A stretch of 19,491 nt of DNA from 66-474 sp035277545 (lineage in GTDB: Bacteria; Pseudomonadota; Gammaproteobacteria; Xanthomonadales; Rhodanobacteraceae): assembly GCA_035277545.1 (NCBI GenBank), contig DATEKI010000237.1, positions 1-19,491 on the forward strand, in the 5' to 3' direction. A program made the position numbers and the translations under genes. Below are positions 13,898-19,491 of this stretch, piece by piece. Each line of letters begins with the position of its first letter. Position 1 is the first letter of the stretch. The notes beneath the pieces were generated by a model. The model saw only the letters and a list, made by a program, of their open reading frames with translations, made no database searches and was not told the DNA's origin.

Positions 13898-15841
13898 CTA
13901 CTCCACGCGGATGCTGCCCATCATCCCGCGGTCTTCGTGGGCCAGCATGTGGCAGTGGAACACGAAGGTGCCTTTGGGCACATGCCGGAAATCGAGGATC
14001 ACCTTGGTGATGGCCGGCTGGATCAGCGGATAGTCCGGGTCGCGCGGGGTCGGCAGCGGCTTGCCCACAGGCTGGAACACGGTGTCCACGGTCATCGGCA
14101 TACCGCTGTAGTCGCGCTCCTCCACGAACCTCATCTGGTGGATGTGGAAGTCGTGCGATTCCAGGGTGGCGTTGATCAGATACCAGACCTCGACCGTGCC
14201 CTGCTTGACCACGACGTCGGGATTCGACGGCACCGTGGCGCCCGGGCCGAACACTGGCCAGAACGGATGCTCGCGGAAATCCGGCTTGGTCGTGTCGGTG
14301 ACGTAGTAGGCGGTGCGCAGCGGGGCCTTGCCATGCTTGGGAAATGCGTATTCGGTGAAGGTGATCGCGCGCCGGCGGACCAGCAAAGGATGCGCGCGCA
14401 CCCAGGCGATCAGGCTGGCTGCCGGGGTCTCGGCAACCGCAATCGGCGTGGAAGGCAATTCGTGCGCCGGTTGTACCGCGGTGTCCGCCGCAGCGATGTC
14501 CAGAAGATCGTGGTGCAGTTCGATGGAACCGCCGGAACCAAAACAATAGGGCTCGCTGGAGAGCACGAATTTCCCGCCCGGCGCCGCGGTCAGCAAGACG
14601 GTGGCGCGCGACATGGGTGACAGCATCAATGCCTTCATCAAGACGTGGTGCGCGAGCGGTGCCTGCATGTCGCCGGAAACTGGCACGCCGTCGCGCTCCA
14701 CCACCTGGAACGCCACGGCCTGTCTGTGTGCGTCGCGCAGGCGCAGGAGCTTGGGCGAATCCGCGGTGCCGTTGACGATCCGCAGCAGCTGCGTGCGGCC
14801 CGCCGGAACGCTTAGCGTGGCCGGTGCAAGCGCGCCATCCACATTCACGAGCGTTTCTCCGCCGAATCCGCCCGTGCATCCGCTGGGATCGAGTTTGATA
14901 CCGCCCGCATTGAGCGGAAAAGCGGCCGGCCACGGCGGCGGATCGAAGGGATCGTAGCGAACCGGCGCAGCCGGCTTGAGCGCTGCCTCGTGCGCCGCGG
15001 CCGCGGCGGTATATGACGCGATGGCGGCATCGCTCGGTGGCGGGGCGTCCAGCACGTCGAGCGGCAGCCGGTAGGTCAACAGCAGCACGTGTTGGTCCGC
15101 GCGCGGAAGCTGTGGCGCATCCGCGTCCACGATCCACACGCCGACGAGGCCGCCGCCGAGTTGCAGGTCCGCCGCGCCGTGCGCGTGCGGATGAAAAATG
15201 TAAGTGCCGGGCGGTTGATCGCGCGGAATGGTGATGCGGTATTCGCAGGCGTGCATCGGCGTGCTCAGGGTCGAGAGGAACACGTTCTCCTCCGGCGCCG
15301 GGCCTTCGTAGCCGTGCAGGTGCAGGTTGGTGTCTACCGGCTTCATCTGGAAGTCGCGATCGTCGATCGCGTGGTTGAGATAGCCGATCCAGTGCTGCAC
15401 CGGTGCAGCCGGCATCGTCATCGGCTTGCATGCAGGTATCGCGGTGGACGGGACGCTCTCGCCAAGGCTCTGGCTGGAAATGTCGTTCACTATGCGGATC
15501 GCGAAGCGCTCGCCGCGCTGCACGTGGATTGCCGGCGCGGTGGTGTGCACGACGCCTTGCCAACGATACACGTAGCAGAACCGGTTGCCGCCTTCGTCCG
15601 TGTGCACGGCAAGAATCAACTCATGCTCGCCCGACGCGTCGATGGGCGCATCGCGCATGTCCACCGCCTGCGGCTCGACGAGCACCGGCGAAGGAGCCAT
15701 CGGGCCGCACGCGCCGGGGGGCGTCACCGTCGCGGCCAAGCTGGTACGCGGCATCAGACCCGCTGCGCACCACAGCAGGAGCAGCAGTACTACGGGCGCG
15801 CAACCGTATCCGATCTTGGATTTCCGCAGGTCAAGCATCAT
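13898..15841 (-). CDS. Exported multicopper oxidase
   Basis: Multicopper oxidases couple one-electron oxidation of a substrate (phenols, metals or others) to reduction of oxygen to water. This 647-residue protein has a signal peptide (hydrophobic core VVLLLLLWCAAGL, about 18-30) and all four copper motifs: HLHG with His174/His176, HPHAHG with His217/His219/His221, HDFHIH with His563/His566/His568, and HCHMLAHEDRGMM with His629-Cys630-His631, His635 and a Met axial to the type 1 copper. The extra His in HPHAHG and the long inter-domain linkers are notable. The substrate is not predictable. The ATG at 15841 has GGAGG eight bases upstream; an ATG at 15856 overlaps that GGAGG. It leads an operon with the beta-propeller and SnoaL-like genes. 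Confidence 0.9.
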   Translation of the reverse strand: MMLDLRKSKIGYGCAPVVLLLLLWCAAGLMPRTSLAATVTPPGACGPMAPSPVLVEPQAVDMRDAPIDASGEHELILAVHTDEGGNRFCYVYRWQGVVHTTAPAIHVQRGERFAIRIVNDISSQSLGESVPSTAIPACKPMTMPAAPVQHWIGYLNHAIDDRDFQMKPVDTNLHLHGYEGPAPEENVFLSTLSTPMHACEYRITIPRDQPPGTYIFHPHAHGAADLQLGGGLVGVWIVDADAPQLPRADQHVLLLTYRLPLDVLDAPPPSDAAIASYTAAAAAHEAALKPAAPVRYDPFDPPPWPAAFPLNAGGIKLDPSGCTGGFGGETLVNVDGALAPATLSVPAGRTQLLRIVNGTADSPKLLRLRDAHRQAVAFQVVERDGVPVSGDMQAPLAHHVLMKALMLSPMSRATVLLTAAPGGKFVLSSEPYCFGSGGSIELHHDLLDIAAADTAVQPAHELPSTPIAVAETPAASLIAWVRAHPLLVRRRAITFTEYAFPKHGKAPLRTAYYVTDTTKPDFREHPFWPVFGPGATVPSNPDVVVKQGTVEVWYLINATLESHDFHIHQMRFVEERDYSGMPMTVDTVFQPVGKPLPTPRDPDYPLIQPAITKVILDFRHVPKGTFVFHCHMLAHEDRGMMGSIRVE

Positions 15842-15914
15842 GGGAGTGTCCTCCATCGTGGCGCCATGAAATAAGGCGGCGCACCGTCACCGCCATCGGA
15901 CCAATCCGTTGCAT
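15831..15914 (-). CDS. Possible 27-residue leader ORF before the oxidase
   Basis: A short ORF begins at ATG 15912-15914 with a good Shine-Dalgarno (GGGGAG at 15922-15927, seven bases between) and ends at a TGA 11 bases inside the oxidase gene, giving tight overlap. The peptide has a basic middle (VRRLISWRHD) and a His-rich end (HDGGHSHDA). It could couple translation to the oxidase or be chance; no family is recognised. Confidence 0.35.
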   Translation of the reverse strand: MQRIGPMAVTVRRLISWRHDGGHSHDA

Positions 15915-16056
15915 GTTGACGCTCCCCGATTTCCCCGCCCGTTCCGGAACTGCGTGGCAGCGTACGCGCACATGAGACCCCACACCGGAAGCACGACGGT
16001 AAAGCACACAAAACGTGGGGCGGCCCCTTCGGACCGCCCGGAAAAGCGTGTCGCGC
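15842..16056. other. Spacer between oxidase and exported-protein genes
   Basis: This 215-bp gap holds the leader ORF candidate (15831-15914) and the terminator of the upstream gene (16007-16039). A promoter for the oxidase operon is expected here, but I see no convincing -35/-10 pair. Confidence 0.45.
16007..16039 (-). terminator. Intrinsic terminator of the 259-residue exported-protein gene
   Basis: In minus-strand RNA, GGGCGGUCC pairs with GGGCCGCCC (16018-16039) through nine pairs including one G-U, with loop GAAG, followed by CCACGUUUUGUG. This is the best intrinsic terminator in the window. It starts 17 bases after the gene's stop and separates it from the oxidase operon. Confidence 0.7.
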
Positions 16057-16836
16057 TTATTGGCCGGCGGTATAGCTGAGGTCGGCGTTGTACTTGTCGA
16101 AGTGGTCGGACGCCTTCGCGATCGAGTCGTCGAGCGACTTGCGCAGCGCATCCGCGTCCGCCTGTCCATAGACACCGGCCACCATCTTCCACAGCGCGGG
16201 GTTGGGCTGGATGCCGACATCCGCCCAGTTCTTGCTCCGGATCACAAGGATGTAATCGGGCGCGCCGTCGCCACCGCCCTCGATCCGCGCCGTCATCCAG
16301 TAGTAGGGCCACTTGGCCTTGACGGCCGCCGCGGTTATTTTCTTGATCGCGCCGGTGAAGGCCGCGTCGGCGTCATGCCCGGGTTTCAACGTGTAGTCGA
16401 TCACGTGCAGGATCGGTGGCGGGGTCTTCGTCTGCCAGCCCGCGGGCAAATTGCTCATGTCGGGTTGCATCACCATGAAGGCACTGGTTTCGCCTTCGAG
16501 GTGCGGGTTCGCCTGCGCACGCCAGATTGCATCACACGGCCTGGACTCGGCATTGAGCGTGTCGAGATCGGCCCACGTCACCGGTCCGATGTCGGTCGAA
16601 TACATGTAGTCGTTGCCGGTTTCGTGTGTCACGGTCGGCTCGTCGAACTTGACGTGGTGCTCGCGCAGGCACTGGTTGTAGGCCTTGGCGCCTGCCTCGT
16701 AAGCCTGCTGATGGGCGGGTTCCACGGTATCGGTGTAGTCCCGCCAGACGACCGCCTTGTCCGAATCTGCCGCAAAGGCGCTTCCGACGGCACATGCTGC
16801 AAGCGCTGCAACCACACACGCAGTCAGGAACTTCAT
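16057..16836 (-). CDS. Exported protein of unknown function
   Basis: I do not recognise this 259-residue protein. It has an N-terminal export signal: MKFLTACVVAALAACAVGSA then FA-ADSD, fitting signal peptidase I cleavage near residue 22. LAAC at 12-15 also fits a lipobox, so a lipoprotein is possible. The mature part is rich in Trp, Tyr and Asp (WRDYTDTVEP, NDYMYSTDIGPVTWADLD, KWPYYWMTARIEGGGDG, NWADVGIQP) with two Cys at about 55 and 101. The C-terminal helix DSIAKASDHFDKYNADLSYTAGQ is repeated as a decayed copy just upstream. GGAGG four bases before the ATG at 16836 supports the start. A terminator follows the gene. Confidence 0.75.
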   Translation of the reverse strand: MKFLTACVVAALAACAVGSAFAADSDKAVVWRDYTDTVEPAHQQAYEAGAKAYNQCLREHHVKFDEPTVTHETGNDYMYSTDIGPVTWADLDTLNAESRPCDAIWRAQANPHLEGETSAFMVMQPDMSNLPAGWQTKTPPPILHVIDYTLKPGHDADAAFTGAIKKITAAAVKAKWPYYWMTARIEGGGDGAPDYILVIRSKNWADVGIQPNPALWKMVAGVYGQADADALRKSLDDSIAKASDHFDKYNADLSYTAGQ

Positions 16837-16939
16837 ACGTCCTCCGAACATGATTGAGGTCGACGTGCAGCCATCCTCGGCTCCCCGGTCGGACGATTGG
16901 GGGTGGGCGGCTCGCGGGGCCACCCGAACGCATTCGGCG

Positions 16940-17033
16940 TTACTTGCCGGCGATGTAGCTCAGCTCCGCTCCGCGTTGAACCTGTCGAAGTGATCGGACA
17001 TCGTTGCGATGAAACCCGTCGAGCGACCGAGTG
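16940..17033 (-). pseudogene. Decayed 3'-end copy of the exported-protein gene
   Basis: Read on the minus strand, this stretch matches the last ~30 codons of the gene at 16057-16836. Pieces in different frames give RSLDG, FIATMSDHFDRFNAE and LSYIAGK-stop, against KSLDD, SIAKASDHFDKYNAD and LSYTAGQ-stop in the intact gene. Two frame changes are visible: a one-base insertion near GGGTTTC, and a 5-bp direct duplication (CGGAG CGGAG) just before the last codons. No similarity was seen beyond about 17033, so only the tail remains of an ancient tandem duplicate. Confidence 0.75.
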
Positions 17034-17069
17034 GCATAGCCACTGGCCCGTCAGCGCACGCCTCCCCAG

Positions 17070-17089
17070 AGTGTGACGTGCGTCACACT
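17070..17089. promoter_or_regulatory. CRP/Clp-type binding site
   Basis: AGTGTGACGTGCGTCACACT has 9-bp inverted arms around a 2-bp centre and contains TGTGA-N6-TCACA, the exact core recognised by E. coli CRP and by the CRP-like protein Clp of xanthomonads. It lies 37 bases upstream of the paralog relic and 234 bases upstream of the intact exported-protein gene, and downstream of the dioxygenase stop. Its target gene is uncertain. Confidence 0.6.
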
Positions 17090-17204
17090 ACGCTCACCGA
17101 ACCGGGAGACGCAAGTGCCTGCCGGAAGCTGTCAAAAACTGCCGCCGTGGGCTTTTCGTAACAGGGAGAGGCCGGATGGAGCGGCCGTGGGTGGCGACGC
17201 GGAT

Positions 17205-17900
17205 TCAGTCGCGGTGCGCGGCGTTGCGGTCACGGCCCGCGCCGAAGCGCTTGTCCAGGCCGCCCGCGATCCTCTTGAAGAAGCGGGTGGCGATGCCGCG
17301 CTGGGTCTTGCGCTGCTTTTCTTCTTCGCTGGTCAGCCAGGCAACCTGGATCACCCGGCGTTCGCCTTCGTACGGCAGGTGCCCGTGGAAGGAGTTGTCC
17401 GCGCGCTTGAAGATTACGAACTCGCCGTACAACGGCTTCACTTCCGGCGCGATCGACGAATCGATGTCGTCGATCTTCCCGAGGAACCGCAGGCAACCGT
17501 CGCTGGTGTCGTGCCAACTGGCGTTGAGATAGATCAACGCGGTCGCGACCTTGGATTTGCTGTCGGTGTGGATGGTGCCGTGACGCTTGTTGAGATGGCG
17601 GCAAACCGTCACCAGGGTCGGATACTGGCCAAGGTTGTCGATGCCGAGCTTGGCGCCGACCGCACTGGCGAAAGCGGGCGAGGTGAGTGCATCGACCAGC
17701 GCGTGGATCGACGGGCCACACTCCTTTTCGTCGTAGGGAAAGAATCCCGCGCCCGAATATTTCGGGAAATCGCGCTCGAGTTCCGCGCGCGCCTGATCGG
17801 GCAATTGCCCGTGCGCGATCATGAACGGAAACGGCTCGTCGCGGATCAGCGTATCCGGGCGATCGAGGCGGGCGGGGTCGAGCAAAACGGCAGCGTGCAT
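17205..17900 (-). CDS. 2-oxoglutarate/Fe(II)-dependent dioxygenase
   Basis: This 231-residue protein has the double-stranded beta-helix oxygenase layout, akin to prolyl-4-hydroxylase-type enzymes. The iron ligands would be His111 and Asp113 (in TIHTDSKSK) and His172 or His174 (in NSFHGHLPYEGERRV), with Arg181 or Arg182 as the 2-oxoglutarate anchor. Between them lie the strands VATALIYLNASW and LYGEFVIFKRADNS. There is no signal peptide, so it is likely cytoplasmic. The C-terminus after about residue 190 is basic and probably flexible. The substrate is unknown. The ATG at 17898-17900 is used; the Shine-Dalgarno is weak. It is divergent from carA. Confidence 0.88.
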   Translation of the reverse strand: MHAAVLLDPARLDRPDTLIRDEPFPFMIAHGQLPDQARAELERDFPKYSGAGFFPYDEKECGPSIHALVDALTSPAFASAVGAKLGIDNLGQYPTLVTVCRHLNKRHGTIHTDSKSKVATALIYLNASWHDTSDGCLRFLGKIDDIDSSIAPEVKPLYGEFVIFKRADNSFHGHLPYEGERRVIQVAWLTSEEEKQRKTQRGIATRFFKRIAGGLDKRFGAGRDRNAAHRD

Positions 17901-17923
17901 GGTCAGGGCCTGTTGATGCGCGC

Positions 17924-17954
17924 ATTGTATCGCTGCCGCGCATCACGCCGTGAA
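17924..17954 (-). promoter_or_regulatory. Candidate promoter of the dioxygenase gene
   Basis: On the minus strand TTCACG (17949-17954), a 19-nt spacer and TACAAT (17924-17929) resemble a sigma-70 promoter; the -10 is good, the spacer long. It overlaps the carA promoter candidate. Confidence 0.35.
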
Positions 17955-17978
17955 TGATGGGCACGACTCTGCTAACAT
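17950..17978 (+). promoter_or_regulatory. Candidate carA promoter
   Basis: GTGAAT (17950-17955), a 17-nt spacer and TAACAT (17973-17978) give a plausible sigma-70 promoter with a leader of about 70 bases before the carA ATG. The leader contains an imperfect stem, CGAGCC (18006-18011) with GGCTCG (18023-18028), extended by CCC/GGG across a bulge. Confidence 0.45.
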
Positions 17979-18056
17979 TGCCGCTTGCCTGAACCACCGA
18001 TCCCCCGAGCCCGCTCCCGCGCGGCTCGTGGGTCAACTTGCACCCGGAATCTGCCC

Positions 18057-19184
18057 ATGCCGACGCCCGCACTGCTTGCCCTTGCCGATGGAACCCTCTT
18101 TCACGGCGAGGCCGTCGGGGCGGCCGGTGCGACCGTCGGCGAAGTGGTGTTCAACACCGCGATGACCGGTTACCAGGAAATCCTGACCGACCCTTCCTAT
18201 GCGCAGCAGATCGTCACGCTGACCGCGCCGCACGTCGGCAACACCGGTTGCAATGCGCCCGACGAGGAATCCGTGAACGTGCAGGCCGCGGGGCTGATCG
18301 TGCGTGACGTGCCGCGGCTTGCGTCCAACTGGCGCAGCACGGAATCGCTTCCCGATTACCTGAAGCGCCATCGCATCGTCGCGATCGCGGATATCGACAC
18401 GCGCAAGCTCACGCGCATCCTGCGCGACCGGGGCGCACAGCACGGTTGCATCATCGCGGGTGACTCGATCGAAGCCGACGACGCCGTCGCGAAGGCGCGC
18501 GCCTTTCCCGGACTGAATGGTGTCGACCTCGCGAAAGTGGTGAGCATCCGCGAACGCCAAACGTGGCCGGAGGGCGCTTATGACCTCGACTCGCAGGCGT
18601 TCCGCAAACCCGCCGCGAAGTACAAGGTCGTCGCCTACGATTTCGGGGTGAAGCGCAACATCCTGCGCCTGCTGGTGGAACGGGGCTGTGACGTCACGCT
18701 GGTGCCGGCGCAGACGCCCGCGGCCGACGTGCTGGCGATGAAACCCGACGGCGTGTGCCTGTCCAACGGCCCCGGCGACCCGGCCGCCTGCGATTACGCG
18801 ATCGAAGCGACCCGCCAGTTGCTCGATGCGACGATCCCGTTGTTCGGCGTCTGCCTCGGCCACCAGTTGATGGGCCTCGCGCTGGGCGCGAAGACCCTGA
18901 AGATGCCGTTCGGGCATCACGGTGCGAACCATCCCGTGAAGGACATCGAGGACGGCCGCGTGCTGATCACGTCGCAGAACCATGGCTTCGCGGTCGATCC
19001 CGCGACGCTGCCCGCGAATACGCGCACGACGCACGTTTCGCTTTTCGACGGTTCGCTGCAGGGTTTTGCGCTCACCGATCGCCCCGCGTTCTGCTTCCAG
19101 GGTCATCCGGAGGCGAGTCCCGGGCCGCATGACATTGCTTATTTGTTCGAACGCTTTGCGCAGTTGATGGAGGCCGGAGCGTGA
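18057..19184 (+). CDS. carA: Carbamoyl-phosphate synthase small subunit CarA
   Basis: CarA hydrolyses glutamine and channels ammonia to CarB for carbamoyl phosphate, used in arginine and pyrimidine synthesis. The 375-residue protein shows the N-terminal small-subunit domain (about 1-150) with VVFNTAMTGYQEILTDPSY and APHVGNTGCN, then a class I glutamine amidotransferase domain with VCLSNGPGDP. The triad is Cys266 in GVCLGHQLMGLALG, His350 and Glu352 in QGHPEASPGPHD. The ATG at 18057 gives the expected start MPTPALLALADGTLFHGEA; an upstream in-frame TTG at 17985 is not supported. carB is not in the window, but another gene starts 60 bases downstream. Confidence 0.98.
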   Translation: MPTPALLALADGTLFHGEAVGAAGATVGEVVFNTAMTGYQEILTDPSYAQQIVTLTAPHVGNTGCNAPDEESVNVQAAGLIVRDVPRLASNWRSTESLPDYLKRHRIVAIADIDTRKLTRILRDRGAQHGCIIAGDSIEADDAVAKARAFPGLNGVDLAKVVSIRERQTWPEGAYDLDSQAFRKPAAKYKVVAYDFGVKRNILRLLVERGCDVTLVPAQTPAADVLAMKPDGVCLSNGPGDPAACDYAIEATRQLLDATIPLFGVCLGHQLMGLALGAKTLKMPFGHHGANHPVKDIEDGRVLITSQNHGFAVDPATLPANTRTTHVSLFDGSLQGFALTDRPAFCFQGHPEASPGPHDIAYLFERFAQLMEAGA

Positions 19185-19244
19185 GCCGTCGCGGTGCCCG
19201 ATGGCATGTCGATCCGTGGCATTCCCCGCAAGTGAGATGAGCGC

Positions 19245-19491
19245 GTGCCCGAACCTACCGACATCTTGCAGGCCAACGTCCGCGCGACCCGTGCGCCTTC
19301 ACGTGCCATCGGTGTCGTTTTCGCTGGCGTTCTGCTGGTGTTCGCATGGTCGGGCCATGGGTCGGCGGAATCCCCGCCGCCCGCGCCGCCTTCTTCGACG
19401 CCGAGACCACAGGTTCCGGAGGCGCAGGTGCAGCAGTTGGCCGCGCTGCTCGTCCAGATGCTTCCACTCGGCAAGATGATGGACGCTCAAG
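19245..19491 (+). CDS. Exported protein, 5' part only
   Basis: A frame opens at GTG 19245 and runs off the right edge with no stop (82 codons seen). An in-frame TGA at 19233-19235 lies just upstream, so GTG 19245 is the only plausible start; GAGATGAG upstream is a weak ribosome binding site. The protein has a 20-residue N-terminal part with several Arg, a hydrophobic segment (about 21-36, AIGVVFAGVLLVFAW), a possible cleavage after GSA, a proline-rich linker (ESPPPAPPSSTPRP), then a helix QQLAALLVQMLPLGKMMDA. I do not recognise the family. Its position after carA, where carB is expected next, suggests an insertion between the subunit genes or an operon member. Confidence 0.6.
   Translation, partial: MPEPTDILQANVRATRAPSRAIGVVFAGVLLVFAWSGHGSAESPPPAPPSSTPRPQVPEAQVQQLAALLVQMLPLGKMMDAQ

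Larger units (their letters stand above)
16837..17204. other. Spacer with gene relic and CRP-type site
   Basis: These 368 bp hold no intact gene. They contain the decayed 3' end of a paralog (16940-17033), a small AGTGGC-ATA-GCCACT hairpin at 17030-17044, a CRP/Clp-like palindrome at 17070-17089, and the end of the dioxygenase transcript. No clear -35/-10 pair was found for the exported-protein gene. Confidence 0.5.

Noticed and set aside
13887..15563. A 558-codon minus-strand frame overlapping the multicopper oxidase
   Set aside because: It is a frame shadow; the copper motifs are all in the other frame.
1..19491. CRISPR arrays, tRNA or rRNA genes, complete insertion sequences
   Set aside because: No regularly spaced repeats, tRNA-like cloverleaf segments, rRNA stretches or transposase genes were recognised.

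Overview
The window is GC-rich chromosomal DNA from a gammaproteobacterium. Gene order and protein type point to the Lysobacterales (Xanthomonadales), most likely a Rhodanobacteraceae-like member. The main clues are smpB facing ratA/rnfH, bamE (omlA) divergent from fur, recN beside hrcA, and the run hrcA-grpE-dnaK-(insert)-dnaJ-dapB-carA. The family-level placement is inference from synteny and sequence style.

Left part (1-5238): a PAPS-type sulfotransferase whose start codon lies in a predicted hairpin; smpB (tmRNA partner) on the minus strand; ratA and rnfH overlapping on the plus strand; bamE ending flush against rnfH and divergent from a cysteine-free fur; recN on the minus strand, convergent with fur.

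Centre (5239-11018): the heat-shock chaperone cluster hrcA, grpE, dnaK, dnaJ. I see sigma-32-type promoters (CTTGxx, 14-nt spacer, CCC-rich -10) before grpE and dnaK and a weaker one before hrcA. The grpE -35 lies in a 14-bp tandem repeat. No CIRCE operator is visible. A TMEM175/DUF1211-type membrane protein gene sits between dnaK and dnaJ, preceded by two back-to-back hairpins and overlapping dnaJ by ATGA.

Right part (11019-19491): a 192-bp MITE-like inverted-repeat element, dapB with its stop codon inside a REP-like palindrome, then about 5.8 kb of accessory genes, then carA and the 5' end of an unrecognised exported protein. The accessory block is all on the minus strand. In transcription order it holds a 2OG-Fe(II) dioxygenase, a decayed 3'-end copy of an exported protein gene next to a CRP/Clp-type palindrome, the intact copy of that gene with its terminator, and a multicopper oxidase / SBP56-like beta-propeller / SnoaL-like operon, all three carrying export signals. 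The beta-propeller gene carries an apparent 1-nt frameshift. No tRNA, rRNA, CRISPR array or complete insertion sequence was seen.
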